Shown: positions 25,796 through 34,800 of the stretch, piece after piece
Position numbering within the stretch: the first letter of the stretch is position 1
Layout: each line of letters begins with the position of its first letter
Assembly: GCA_036675815.1 (NCBI GenBank)
Contig: JAKFEE010000028.1
Span: 62,001 to 126,000, forward strand
DNA from: JAKFEE01 sp036675815
Lineage (GTDB): Bacteria > Pseudomonadota > Alphaproteobacteria > Rhodospirillales > Magnetospirillaceae
Direction of reading: 5' to 3'
DNA: 64,000 bases
Made by a program: the position numbers and the translations under genes
The notes under the pieces: generated by a model
Told to the model about the DNA's origin: nothing
What the model saw: the letters and a program-made list of their open reading frames with translations, nothing else
The model's database searches: none

Positions 25796-27043
25796 TCAGC
25801 GCCAGTTCCGGGACATCAGCGCGCGGCCGACGTCCCTCGGGTTGGCCACAAACGCCTCCTTGACCGGCGCCAAATTGGTGCGACGCAGGATCAACTGCCA
25901 CATGATGCCGGCGTCGAAGGCGGTGTTGATGCCGGCGATGCCCCACAGGCGATCGTCCTTGAGCACGATGCGCAGGTACGAGCCGTTGACGTGGCGATGC
26001 TCCTCGAAGCCGTCGCCGGCCGCCGCCGCCTGCCCCACCGAGAAGGCGTAGTTGCCGAAGAAGGAATAGGTGTTCATCGGCACGTTGCCGGGGAAGCGCT
26101 TGCGCGTCGGGTCGCCGGCCATGTCCATGCCGGCGGTGCGCCCCTGCTCGACCGCCGCCGGCAGGATGCCGCCGACGACCTTTCCGGCGCCGAAGAAATC
26201 GTCGGCCTGGGTGACGTCGCCCGCCGCCCAGATGCCGTCGACGTTGGTGCGCATACGGTTGTCGACGACGACGCCGCGCTCGACGGTGATGCCGGTGCCG
26301 GCGAGGAAACCGGTTTCCGGGGTCACGCCGGCCGCCACCAGCAGCAGTTCGGCGTCGATCGCCTCGCCGTCGGCCAATGTCACCCGATAGCCTGCGCCCT
26401 CAGCCGCGACGCTTGCGGCCGAGCGGCCAAGCAGCATGCGGGCGCCCTTGGCGGTGAACACGTCTTCGATCATCTTGGCGGCATCGGCGTCGAAATAGCC
26501 CGGCAGCACCTGCGGCCGCATCTCGACCACCGTCACCTTGGCCCCGGCCTTCAGCAGATTTTCGGCGGCGTGCATGCCGACCAGGCCGGCGCCCAGCACC
26601 ACGGCGCTCTTCACCTTGCCCAGCGCGTGCCGCAGGTCCAGGGCATCGTCCATGCTGCGCAGCACGTGGAACGGCAGCTGGTCGAGGCCCTTGACCGGCG
26701 GCGTCGACGGGCGCGCCCCGGTGGCGATCAGCAGCTTTTCATAGGACCACTCGCCGCCACCCGCCAACGTTACGGCGCGACGCTCGGGGGCGATCGCCGC
26801 CACCGTGGCGTTGGGCACGAAGGTCGTGCCGATGCTGGCGAAATACGCCTCGTCGCGCAGCACCACCTTGCCCGGCTCGGAGCGGCCCGAGACGATGTAG
26901 GGCAGGATGGTGGGCGAGTAAGGCAGGCGGTCGTCACGGGTCAGCACGGCAATGCTGCCCTCGGGGTCGTGCCGACGGATGGCGTCCATCGCCTCGAGAC
27001 CGGCATGGCTGCCGCCGACGATCAGATACTTGGCTTGCGGCAT
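25796..27043 (-). CDS. padH: Phenylglyoxylate dehydrogenase, FAD/NAD epsilon subunit
   Basis: A 415-residue pyridine-nucleotide disulfide oxidoreductase-fold protein. The FAD motif GGSHAGLEA is at residues 8-16 and the NAD(H) motif VLGAGLVGMHAAENL lies mid-protein, followed by the second FAD motif GIWAAGDVTQ. It passes electrons from the iron-sulfur subunits to NAD. The ATG at 27043 is 8 nt after the padG stop and begins directly before the FAD strand. Its position between padG and padI matches the evansii order. Confidence 0.93.
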   Translation of the reverse strand: MPQAKYLIVGGSHAGLEAMDAIRRHDPEGSIAVLTRDDRLPYSPTILPYIVSGRSEPGKVVLRDEAYFASIGTTFVPNATVAAIAPERRAVTLAGGGEWSYEKLLIATGARPSTPPVKGLDQLPFHVLRSMDDALDLRHALGKVKSAVVLGAGLVGMHAAENLLKAGAKVTVVEMRPQVLPGYFDADAAKMIEDVFTAKGARMLLGRSAASVAAEGAGYRVTLADGEAIDAELLLVAAGVTPETGFLAGTGITVERGVVVDNRMRTNVDGIWAAGDVTQADDFFGAGKVVGGILPAAVEQGRTAGMDMAGDPTRKRFPGNVPMNTYSFFGNYAFSVGQAAAAGDGFEEHRHVNGSYLRIVLKDDRLWGIAGINTAFDAGIMWQLILRRTNLAPVKEAFVANPRDVGRALMSRNWR

Positions 27044-27050
27044 CGCCTTC

Positions 27051-28271
27051 CTAGTCCTTCTCGTTGAGCCACACGGGCCCGGCCGGGACATCCCCGGCAA
27101 GGGCGCGGGCGGTGATGGCCATCGCCTGATGGAAGTGGCCGTCGGTGATGTCGGCACCGGCGAGGCCGCCGATGAACGACACCGCCGGAACCTTCGTCGG
27201 CAGCCGGTGCAGCGCCGCCAGCACGTCCTGGTACAGCGGGCCGCAATCCCAGCCGAAGCTGACCGAGCGGTCGACGACGCCGATCGCCTTGACCTTGGAA
27301 ATGGCCTTGATCACGGCCTCGACCGGGAACGGCCGGAAGGTCTTGACCTTGATCAGGCCGACCTTTTCGCCGCGCTCGCGGGCGGCGTCGACGGCATCCT
27401 TGGCGGCGCCGGTCATGCTGCCGATGGTGATCAGCGCCGTCTCGGCGCCGTCCAGGCGATATTCCTCGACCAGCGGCGCCCAGTTGCGGCCGAAGCGGCG
27501 TCCCCAGTCCTCGTGGACCTCGGTGATGACCTGCAGCGCATCCTGCATCGCCCGCATGTGGCCCTTGCGGTAGCGCACGAACATCGCCGGGCCGGGGCCG
27601 CCGGCGCCGCCCGTCAGCGGGTCGACGCCCATCGGCCGGTCGGGGTCGAGGGCGACGTGCCAGTTGACGTCCTTGGGGCCAAGGAAGTCATCGACCTCGG
27701 CCTGCAGCGGGATCTCGACGCGCGACACGCCGTAGGACAGATAGTTGCCGTCGTGGCAGACGTTGATCGGCAGCATCACGTCGTGATGCTCGGCGATCTT
27801 GTAGGCCATGACGACGGTGTCGAGCACTTCCTGCACGGTCTCGCAATAGACCTGCATCCAGCCGCAGTCGCGCACGCCCATGGCGTCCTGATGGCCGCCC
27901 CACACGCACTGCGGGGTCAGGGTGTCGCGGGTGACCAGGCTCATCACCATGGGCAGGCGCAGGCCGGGGGCGCGGATGTAGGGCTCGTACATGAAGGCGA
28001 GGCCGGGGCCCGACGTCGCCGTATAGACGCGGGCGCCGGCCAGCATGGCGCCCTGCAGCGACGACATCACCGAGTGCTCGCCCTCGGCATTGATCAGCTC
28101 GGCCTTCAGCGTGCCGTCGGCGACGAACTTGCAGACATACTCGACCAGCGACGATTGCGGCGTGATCGGATAGACGGCGACCACGTCGGGTTGGGCGAGG
28201 ACCACGCCCAGGGCCGCCGCTTCGTTACCGTCGACGACGGTCACCTCGGAAATGTTGGAGATGTTGCTCAT
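27051..28271 (-). CDS. padG: Phenylglyoxylate dehydrogenase, alpha subunit
   Basis: A 406-residue protein with the alpha-subunit fold of pyruvate:ferredoxin-type oxidoreductases: VYPITPQSSLVEYV near residues 34-47, GEHSVMSSLQGAMLAGARVYTATSGPGL, and a C-terminal domain with VDRSVSFGWDCGPLY. It overlaps padF by 4 nt. It forms the catalytic centre with PadI. Confidence 0.93.
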   Translation of the reverse strand: MSNISNISEVTVVDGNEAAALGVVLAQPDVVAVYPITPQSSLVEYVCKFVADGTLKAELINAEGEHSVMSSLQGAMLAGARVYTATSGPGLAFMYEPYIRAPGLRLPMVMSLVTRDTLTPQCVWGGHQDAMGVRDCGWMQVYCETVQEVLDTVVMAYKIAEHHDVMLPINVCHDGNYLSYGVSRVEIPLQAEVDDFLGPKDVNWHVALDPDRPMGVDPLTGGAGGPGPAMFVRYRKGHMRAMQDALQVITEVHEDWGRRFGRNWAPLVEEYRLDGAETALITIGSMTGAAKDAVDAARERGEKVGLIKVKTFRPFPVEAVIKAISKVKAIGVVDRSVSFGWDCGPLYQDVLAALHRLPTKVPAVSFIGGLAGADITDGHFHQAMAITARALAGDVPAGPVWLNEKD

Positions 28272-28570
28272 TGGTCGGACTCCGCATACTCATCGACCAT
28301 GGCGATGGCGTGGTGCGGGCATTCCTGGGCGCAGACGCCGCAGCCCTTGCAGGTGTCGAGATTGGGCTGGAACCATGTCGGGCGCTCGATCATGCATTGC
28401 ACCGGACAGTAGATCCAGCAGATGGCGCATTTGACGCACTTGTCGCGATCGACCACCGGGCGCAGGGCGCGCCAGTCGCCGGGCAGCATCGTCGACAGTT
28501 CGGCGGCGATGGGCGCCAGGTCGTTGGGGACCGACTTGGCGTCGAAGAACGGCTTGGACTGCTTGATCAT
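28268..28570 (-). CDS. padF: Phenylglyoxylate dehydrogenase, ferredoxin-like delta subunit
   Basis: A 100-residue protein with two [4Fe-4S] motifs in the C-terminal half, CVKCAICWIYC and CKGCGVCAQEC followed by PHHAI. It overlaps padE and padG by 4 nt each, so the three subunits are probably made in fixed proportion. Confidence 0.93.
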   Translation of the reverse strand: MIKQSKPFFDAKSVPNDLAPIAAELSTMLPGDWRALRPVVDRDKCVKCAICWIYCPVQCMIERPTWFQPNLDTCKGCGVCAQECPHHAIAMVDEYAESDQ

Positions 28571-29136
28571 GCCGTGGCTCCCGCCATGTCGTAGACAGTG
28601 GTTTCCTCGAAGCCGCGCTCGACCGCCTCAAGGTTCTGCTTCAGGCCGGCATCACGGAAGTCGGACGCGGCCAGCGCCCGCTTCAACGCTTCCAGCGACA
28701 CCATGCCGGTGGCGCGGGCGAAGGCGCCCAGCATGATGGTGTTGGTGATCGGGCGGCGGAAGATGGGTAGGGCGATACCAATGGCGTCGCATAGCGCGGC
28801 GCGCCCCAGGTTCGGCGGCAGCTTCATCTGCTCGGGGGTGTCCTTGGTGCATTGCACCAGGGTGCCGCCGTCATGCATGCCGGCGAAGATGTCGACACTG
28901 CGCGACATGGTCGGATCGATGCACAGAATGCAGTCGGGCGTGTAGATGTTGGTCATCGACCGGATCTCGCGGTCGTCGGTGCGCAGGAAGGCGGCCACCG
29001 GGGCGCCGCGGCGCTCGAAGCCGAACGAGGGGATGGCTACGGCATAGCGGCCTTCCTCGACCAGGGCCTGGGCCAGGATGGTCGAGGCCAGGACGGCGCC
29101 TTGTCCGCCGCGACCATGGAACCTGATTTCATACAT
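28567..29136 (-). CDS. padE: Phenylglyoxylate dehydrogenase, gamma subunit
   Basis: A 189-residue gamma-domain protein of the 2-oxoacid oxidoreductase family. It opens with the family strand EIRFHGRGGQGAVLAS and continues with FGFERRGAPVAAFLR. It is 12 nt downstream of padD and overlaps padF (ATGA). Confidence 0.93.
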   Translation of the reverse strand: MYEIRFHGRGGQGAVLASTILAQALVEEGRYAVAIPSFGFERRGAPVAAFLRTDDREIRSMTNIYTPDCILCIDPTMSRSVDIFAGMHDGGTLVQCTKDTPEQMKLPPNLGRAALCDAIGIALPIFRRPITNTIMLGAFARATGMVSLEALKRALAASDFRDAGLKQNLEAVERGFEETTVYDMAGATA

Positions 29137-29148
29137 AGGGGCGTCCCT

Positions 29149-30030
29149 TCACCAGCCGGGGTGGCCGCCAGCACCGGCATAACCCGGCGTGCGCGCCGGA
29201 GTATGCTGGATGGCATATCCTTGTGTATAGGCTGCCTTCACAATTATGGCAAATTTGAACCACCAACCGGCGAAAGCGGCGAGCAGGCCGGCGAGCGCCG
29301 CGATGGCCCATTGGTCCAGGGCGGCGCCAAGGATGAGCAGCACGGCCGGGGCAAGATGGCCGCCATAGATCACCGCCGGCGCCACCTGCAACAGCGCCTT
29401 GGCCGAAGCCTTGGGCACGGCACCGCCGGCGATGCGGGCAACATAGGCGCGCAGGGCGACGAACCGGGCGCCCAACACCACCAGCATCAGCACGGACGGC
29501 CACAGCGGCATGGACTCGACGAGCAACGGCGCCGCGACGAGGAAAATGCCGAATCCTTCGCTCAGCCCCGACGTGATGACCAGCGGCACGATTTCCTTCT
29601 GCCGCCAGGCCGGGATGCCTTTGGCCGCCTGCAGGATGCGCGCCTGGCAATAGAGGAAGGCCAAGCCGACGACCGCGGCCGCCACCAGCGCCGCCGTGCT
29701 GTCGAACAGCACCGCGAGCCCGCCCAGGCCGAACACCACCGGCGCCAGCAGCGCCTCGCGGCTCATCCACGACGTGCGCGGGTTGAGAAACACGTTGAGC
29801 GCCCGCCATGGGCGACCGATTTCCAGCCAGACGCAGGTCAGTCCGACGCCGACGAACACCAGCCCGACCAGGGCCAGGAAACGCGCCGGGGCGCCGGCCA
29901 GGGCCGCCGCCGCGGCGATGGCCAAGAAGCCGGTGCCGGTGCCGCCGCCGACGAAATTGCCGACGGCCCGCCCATCCCAATAGGTCTGGCGCCACGGATT
30001 GACGCCACGGAACTGCGTGACCGAGCTCAT
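29149..30030 (-). CDS. padD: Phenylacetyl-CoA:acceptor oxidoreductase, membrane anchor subunit (NrfD/DmsC-like)
   Basis: A 293-residue polytopic membrane protein with about eight hydrophobic segments, like the NrfD/DmsC anchors of molybdopterin enzymes. It contains EIGRPWRALNVFLNPRTSWMSREALL, the typical RxxxxxxNPR-type loop. It overlaps padC by 4 nt. It should carry electrons from PadC to the quinone pool. Confidence 0.88.
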   Translation of the reverse strand: MSSVTQFRGVNPWRQTYWDGRAVGNFVGGGTGTGFLAIAAAAALAGAPARFLALVGLVFVGVGLTCVWLEIGRPWRALNVFLNPRTSWMSREALLAPVVFGLGGLAVLFDSTAALVAAAVVGLAFLYCQARILQAAKGIPAWRQKEIVPLVITSGLSEGFGIFLVAAPLLVESMPLWPSVLMLVVLGARFVALRAYVARIAGGAVPKASAKALLQVAPAVIYGGHLAPAVLLILGAALDQWAIAALAGLLAAFAGWWFKFAIIVKAAYTQGYAIQHTPARTPGYAGAGGHPGW

Positions 30031-30674
30031 GACCGCCGCTCCCACAGGTAATAGATGTTGGGGCCGGTGCCCAATTCTTCGTGCATGCGGAAGGTCTCGT
30101 TCTCGCGCAGCAACTTGCTGACGTTGCTGTCGGGATTGTCGAGATCGCCGAAGATCAGGCCGGCCGACGGGCATGAGTTGACGCAGGCCGGGGTGGCCGC
30201 CGGGTCGACGCCGGGGGTCAGACCGTTGGCCACGCCCTCGTCGATGCGATCGACGCAGAAGGTGCATTTCTGCGCCACGCCGATGCGCTTGTCGTAGGGG
30301 CGCTGCTTCTCCAAGGCCGTCTGTTCGCCGTAGGCCCAGCTGGGGCCGTCGACCTTGTAGCGGGCCTGATAGGGGCAGGCCATGACGCAGTAGGCGCAGC
30401 CGATACACTTGTCGTAGTCGATGTCGACGATGCCGTCGGCGCGCTTGAAGGTGGCCGTGGTCGGGCACACTTCCTGGCACGGCGGCTCGTCGCAGTGCAT
30501 GCAGCCGACGGGCACGAAGACGCGGCTGACGTCGGGGAACTCGCCGACCTCGATGTCGAGCACCTTGCGCCACTGCACGTCGGGCGGCGTGCCGTTGGCA
30601 TGCTTGCACGCCGCGGTGCAGGTCTGACAGCCGACGCAGCGGCGCAGGTCGGAGACCAGAACGTACTTGGTCAT
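30027..30674 (-). CDS. padC: Phenylacetyl-CoA:acceptor oxidoreductase, iron-sulfur subunit
   Basis: A 215-residue DmsB/NrfC-type electron-transfer subunit with four cysteine groups: CVGCQTCTAAC, CMHCDEPPCQEVC, CIGCAYCVMAC, and CTFC paired with CVNSC. It overlaps both padB and padD by 4 nt. Confidence 0.93.
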   Translation of the reverse strand: MTKYVLVSDLRRCVGCQTCTAACKHANGTPPDVQWRKVLDIEVGEFPDVSRVFVPVGCMHCDEPPCQEVCPTTATFKRADGIVDIDYDKCIGCAYCVMACPYQARYKVDGPSWAYGEQTALEKQRPYDKRIGVAQKCTFCVDRIDEGVANGLTPGVDPAATPACVNSCPSAGLIFGDLDNPDSNVSKLLRENETFRMHEELGTGPNIYYLWERRS

Positions 30675-33412
30675 TGGGCGCCTCCCTTGACCTTACGCAC
30701 ACTCACCCGCACGAGATCGGCGCCCGAACCGGTGGAATCGGTCAGGTCGAGCTCCATCGGCGTCAGCGAGTTCATGCTCGGGGTATCGAAGTCCTTGGCC
30801 AGCGGCGTCTTCCAATGCCCGAACTGGCCGATCATCAGCAGCGTGTCGGGGCGGATGCCCTGGCGCAGCACCGCCTGGCCCTTGACCGAGCGCAGATGCG
30901 AAGCCACCTCGATGACGTCGCCCTCCTCGATGCCCAGCGCCTCAGCGGTCCTGGGATTGAGGATCACGCCGTTGTGGCCGGCGACGTTCATCGCCACCTC
31001 GCGGATCATCTGCACGCCGACGTTGCCGCCCCAGGCATACTGCATCGAGCGGGCGGTCAGCAGCCAGAACGGGTAGTCCTTGGGGTCCTTGCCGACCTTG
31101 ACCAGCACCTTCGACCACACCCCCGGCACGTCGTGGTACACCGGGAACGGCTGGTACTCGTCGAGCTGGGTGTCCCACCAGTGCATGTCGTTCTCATGCA
31201 TGCGGTTGGCCAGCTCGAGGCCGATGCGGTAGAGGCGCTCCTGATAGGGCATCTCGAAGCGCAGGCCCTGATCGGCCAAAGTCGGATACAGGTACCAGTC
31301 GAGGCGCGACATCGGGGTGACGCGGAAGCCCTTTTCCTTGTACCAGTCGAGGCCTTCGCTGTCTTCGCCGCCGGAAATCTCGGCCGAGGCGGCGCGGCAC
31401 ACCGCGTCCCAGATCGTCTCGACCGAGTGCTCCTTCTCGGGCTCGAGGGCGAAGTTCTTGTTGCCGACCGACAGCTCGACGCCGGCGGCGCCGCGGTTGA
31501 TCGCCTTGTTATAGGCCTCGAGCAGGCCGACGCGCTTGGCCAGCTGCGTGGCGATCCAGGTGAAGTCCTTGCACTCGCCCGGCGGCGCGGCGACCGGCTG
31601 GCGCAGCGCGAAGCCCTGATGGTCCCAGAACTGCTCGATGAACTTGGTGCCGCCGATGCGGATGAGCTGCAGGCTCTCCAGATCGGTGGCATCGGGCAGC
31701 AGCACGTCGGCCATGTGATTGGACTCGTCGTGCGTGTAGGCGAAGGACACCAGGAACGGGAAGTCGGCCATGGTCTCGGTCAGCCGCGGCGTGTCCCAGA
31801 AAGAGATCGCCGGGTTGGTCCGGTACATGAACCAGACGTCGGGATAGGTCGGCTTCGGCCAGCCCTGCGGCGGTTCCTTCTGGAACATCCAAGCCAGGTG
31901 CGTCGGGCCCAGCGCCTGGCTCCAGGCCGAATTGGCCACCAGCGGCACCAGGGTCGAATAGCCCGAACGCGACTTCGGCTGGCGGTGCCAGTTGTCCTTG
32001 TCGGTGGGGTTCATCGGGTAGTTCATGAACCCGTCGGGGCCGGGCACGGCGGACAGCTGGCGCGAGGTGGCCGGGCGGTTGAGGCGCACCGTGGTGCCCA
32101 GCGTGCCGCCGGGGACCTCGAGGCCACCGACCAGGGTGGCCAGCAGCGTGCGCGACCAGCAGCATTCATAGCCGCCCCAGCCGTTGGTGACCGTCTTGCC
32201 CAGGGTCACCGCCACGGGGCGGTAGGGCAGCGTGCGCCCGTCGATCTCGACGGTGGCGCCGACCTGGGCGTGATCGAGGAATTCGTTGGCGACGCGGCGA
32301 ATGGTCGAAGCCGGCACGTCGCAGATGGCCGAGGCCCATTCCGGCGAATGCGGGCGCATATGCGCCACCAGCTTCGCGTGCGCGGTCTCGCCGACGACGC
32401 GATCATGCGTCCAGACCTGCTCGTCGGGGCCGACCTCGACGCAGTTGGCCACCTCAAAGCTGCCGAGCAGGGCCGGGTCGACGTCGGCGGCGTCGTGGGT
32501 GACCGGGGCGTTGGCCTTGGCGTCCCACATCAGCGGCTTGCGGCTGTCGGCGTGGCGCAGATAGAAGCCGTTCGGGCCGATCAGATAGGGCGCCGCCGTG
32601 CGGTGCTTGAGGAAGGGCACGTCGAGATGCTCGACCGGATGCTCGCACACCAGCACATGCAGCATGGCGAACATGAAGGCGGGGTCGGTCTTGGGCTTGA
32701 TCGCCACCCATTCGCCCGAGGCGGCGCCAGTCACCGACAGATGCGGCTCGACCTGGACGCGCTTGATTCCGCGCTCGCGCGCGTCGGCATGGCGCCAGAC
32801 ACCGCAGGTGCCGGCCGAAGCCTCGACATTCGAGCCGAACGAGACGACGTAATTGCAATTCGGCGTATCGGCGGCGACGGTGAAGGCGCGATGCCAGAAC
32901 TCGCCGTACAAGTGTTCGGAGTGATAGCACTTCACGCCCTGGCCGGAGCCGAAGCTGAAGTCGATATGGCGCAGCGCGGCGAGGAAGGCGGGGAACGTGC
33001 CGAGATAATAGGTCGGCGTGCCACCGCCGCCGAACGAGGCGGCGATGCGGGCGAAGCCGGATTCGTCGACCAGGCCCTTGTCCATGGCCGCCTTGATCTT
33101 GCCGCCGATCATGTCCAGCGCCTCGTCCCAGGAAATCGGGACGAAGCCGGGGTCCTCATGACGCCCCTTCTTCGGGTTGGTGCGCTTCATCGGCGTCACC
33201 ACCCGGTTGGGGTTGTGTGTCTTATGGATCAGGCCGAAGGCCTTGACGCACACGCGGCCGTGGGCCGGATGGATGTCCTCGGCGCCGAAATTGGGTTCGA
33301 CTTCGGTCGGCACCCCATCCTCGACGCGGACGGTGAGAAGGTCCGGACCCGCCACGCATTGATAGCAATAGGTCGGGACCTTCCGAACCTCAGCGGGCCC
33401 GGCGCCGCTCAT
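30671..33412 (-). CDS. padB: Phenylacetyl-CoA:acceptor oxidoreductase, molybdopterin catalytic subunit
   Basis: A 913-residue member of the DMSO reductase superfamily that four-electron-oxidises phenylacetyl-CoA to phenylglyoxylate. The N-terminal cluster region has C16 and C19 (CYQC) and C55 (GRVCVKAFG), but the usual third cysteine is Pro23 (followed by Asp24). C162 in GVKCYHSEH is at the position expected for the metal ligand. The C-terminal dinucleotide-binding domain (LTARSMQYAWGGN onward) is intact. No twin-arginine signal is seen, so it is probably cytoplasmic. The ATG at 33412 overlaps the thioesterase stop by 4 nt. Confidence 0.92.
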   Translation of the reverse strand: MSGAGPAEVRKVPTYCYQCVAGPDLLTVRVEDGVPTEVEPNFGAEDIHPAHGRVCVKAFGLIHKTHNPNRVVTPMKRTNPKKGRHEDPGFVPISWDEALDMIGGKIKAAMDKGLVDESGFARIAASFGGGGTPTYYLGTFPAFLAALRHIDFSFGSGQGVKCYHSEHLYGEFWHRAFTVAADTPNCNYVVSFGSNVEASAGTCGVWRHADARERGIKRVQVEPHLSVTGAASGEWVAIKPKTDPAFMFAMLHVLVCEHPVEHLDVPFLKHRTAAPYLIGPNGFYLRHADSRKPLMWDAKANAPVTHDAADVDPALLGSFEVANCVEVGPDEQVWTHDRVVGETAHAKLVAHMRPHSPEWASAICDVPASTIRRVANEFLDHAQVGATVEIDGRTLPYRPVAVTLGKTVTNGWGGYECCWSRTLLATLVGGLEVPGGTLGTTVRLNRPATSRQLSAVPGPDGFMNYPMNPTDKDNWHRQPKSRSGYSTLVPLVANSAWSQALGPTHLAWMFQKEPPQGWPKPTYPDVWFMYRTNPAISFWDTPRLTETMADFPFLVSFAYTHDESNHMADVLLPDATDLESLQLIRIGGTKFIEQFWDHQGFALRQPVAAPPGECKDFTWIATQLAKRVGLLEAYNKAINRGAAGVELSVGNKNFALEPEKEHSVETIWDAVCRAASAEISGGEDSEGLDWYKEKGFRVTPMSRLDWYLYPTLADQGLRFEMPYQERLYRIGLELANRMHENDMHWWDTQLDEYQPFPVYHDVPGVWSKVLVKVGKDPKDYPFWLLTARSMQYAWGGNVGVQMIREVAMNVAGHNGVILNPRTAEALGIEEGDVIEVASHLRSVKGQAVLRQGIRPDTLLMIGQFGHWKTPLAKDFDTPSMNSLTPMELDLTDSTGSGADLVRVSVRKVKGGAQ

Positions 33413-33819
33413 TGGGCTGCCTTCGCCTTTTCGGCCTTGGCGGCCAGACGCCCGACGGTCTGGGCGATGTCGACGACGAAGCGGCTGTGGCGGCACTGGC
33501 AGATCTTGTCGAGCGGATCCTTGGCGGTCACCTCGAACACCACTTGGCGGCCCTTGACCTCGGCCACCGTCGCGGTGACTTCGACGGCCATGCCCAGCAG
33601 GGTCGGTGCCAGATGATCCACTTCAACGCGCATACCAACCGAATCTTCGCCTGTATCAAGATGCTGCAGCAGCAGATCGCGGCACGTGATCTCGATGTCG
33701 CGCACGAGGGAGGGGGTGGCATAGACGCGGCCTTCCTCGCCCATGAAGCTGATCGTGCTGTCCTTGTCGACAATCAACTTGCGGGTGTAGGTGACGCCGG
33801 GCACGAGGCTGGATTTCAC
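33409..33819 (-). CDS. Hot-dog fold acyl-CoA thioesterase (FlK-like) at the head of the pad operon
   Basis: A 136-residue hot-dog protein. ATPSLVRDIE and VEVDHLAPT align with the Thr, Glu and His catalytic positions of fluoroacetyl-CoA thioesterase FlK. GTG 33819 is preferred as start because AGGGAG lies 8 nt upstream and the protein then has the family length. An in-frame ATG at 33903 would add 28 unlikely residues. Overlap with padB by 4 nt makes it part of the operon. A housekeeping role, releasing CoA from dead-end thioesters, is an inference. Confidence 0.8.
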   Translation of the reverse strand: MKSSLVPGVTYTRKLIVDKDSTISFMGEEGRVYATPSLVRDIEITCRDLLLQHLDTGEDSVGMRVEVDHLAPTLLGMAVEVTATVAEVKGRQVVFEVTAKDPLDKICQCRHSRFVVDIAQTVGRLAAKAEKAKAAQ

Positions 33820-34031
33820 GATCTTCACTCCCTCATCCAAAACAGAGCCCGAAGATGGCTCGATTGTTGAAACACTCCCCGACAAAGGGGGGTTTTTGCG
33901 CATTCTAGTACCTGTTTGCTTTTTTTGGCAACAGCGTTGTGATACAAATCCGACAGGCTGAGGGGCGAAAAACGAAGCACTTTATGGGTACGTCTGCGCA
34001 CGCAGCCGATAGACAAAAAAGGGAGGGAGGA
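33820..34031. promoter_or_regulatory. Divergent control region between the pad operon and livF
   Basis: A 212-nt AT-richer gap between divergent starts. It contains a run of seven T (about 33920-33926) and a small inverted repeat TTGT-GAT-ACAA at 33937-33947. No convincing sigma-70 or sigma-54 promoter was identified, but both transcripts must start here or within it. Confidence 0.5.
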
Positions 34032-34736
34032 ATGGCATTGCTGGAGGTGAACAACCTCGTCAGTTGTTATGGCCGCGTGCAGGCGCTGAAGGGCGTCGAC
34101 ATATCGGTCGAGGCGGGGGAATTGGTCGCCCTGGTCGGCGCCAACGGTGCCGGCAAGACCACCTTGCTGCGCACGATCTCGGGGGTACAGCCGCTGACCA
34201 CCGGCACCATCGCCTATCGCGGCGAGCGCATCGATTCCCTTCCGGCCGAGCAACGCGTGCGACGCGGCCTGGTCCAGGTTCCGGAGGGCCGCCAGGTGTT
34301 CGGGCCGATGTCGGTGGAAGACAACCTGCGCCTGGGCGCCTATGGCCGGAGCGACGACATCAGCGCCGACATGCAAGAGATCTACGCCATGTTCCCGATC
34401 CTCGCGCAGAAGCGCAAGGATGCCTCGGGCTCGCTGTCGGGCGGTCAGCAGCAGATGCTGGCCATGGGCCGCGCCCTGATGGCCAAGCCCGAACTACTGT
34501 TGCTCGACGAGCCGACCATGGGGCTGTCGCCGCTGCTGGTGAACCAGATCTTCGACGTCATCGTCGGGCTGAAGCAGGCCGGGCGCACCATCCTGCTGGT
34601 CGAGCAGAACGCGCACATGGCTCTGGGCATTGCCGATCGCGGCTATGTGCTGGAGACGGGGACCATCGCCGCTTCGGGCACGGGGAAGGCGCTGGCCGAC
34701 GATCCTCGGGTCAAGGAAGCCTATCTCGGCGTGTAG
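34032..34736 (+). CDS. livF: Branched-chain amino acid-type ABC transporter ATPase (LivF-like)
   Basis: A 234-residue ATPase with Walker A GANGAGKTT, the LivF-specific LVQVPEGRQVFGPMSVEDNL, signature LSGGQQQMLAMGRAL and Walker B LLLLDEPTMGLSP. The ATG at 34032 follows a strong GGGAGGGAGGA site. It is the partner of LivG but lies on the opposite strand, 13 kb away across the pad operon. Confidence 0.93.
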   Translation: MALLEVNNLVSCYGRVQALKGVDISVEAGELVALVGANGAGKTTLLRTISGVQPLTTGTIAYRGERIDSLPAEQRVRRGLVQVPEGRQVFGPMSVEDNLRLGAYGRSDDISADMQEIYAMFPILAQKRKDASGSLSGGQQQMLAMGRALMAKPELLLLDEPTMGLSPLLVNQIFDVIVGLKQAGRTILLVEQNAHMALGIADRGYVLETGTIAASGTGKALADDPRVKEAYLGV

Positions 34737-34761
34737 GTCGCCGAGCGCGGGGCTCCATCCG

Positions 34762-34794
34762 TGAAAAAGAGCGCGGGCGGCTTGGCCCGCGCTC
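34762..34794 (-). terminator. Terminator after the hemerythrin gene (also faces livF)
   Basis: Perfect 10-bp stem GAGCGCGGGC/GCCCGCGCTC with a 6-nt loop, followed on the minus strand by CTTTTTC. It sits 7 nt beyond the minus-strand hemerythrin stop, and in the plus direction after livF the same hairpin lacks a T-run. Confidence 0.8.
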
Positions 34795-34800
34795 CTGTGC

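Noticed and set aside
33820..33903. N-terminal extension of the thioesterase from ATG 33903
   Set aside because: It adds 28 residues unlike the family, lacks a good ribosome-binding site, and a GTG at 33819 with AGGGAG upstream gives the normal length.
33925..33942. Sigma-54 promoter candidate upstream of livF (TGGCA...TTGT)
   Set aside because: The invariant GC of the -12 element is missing, so I do not call it.
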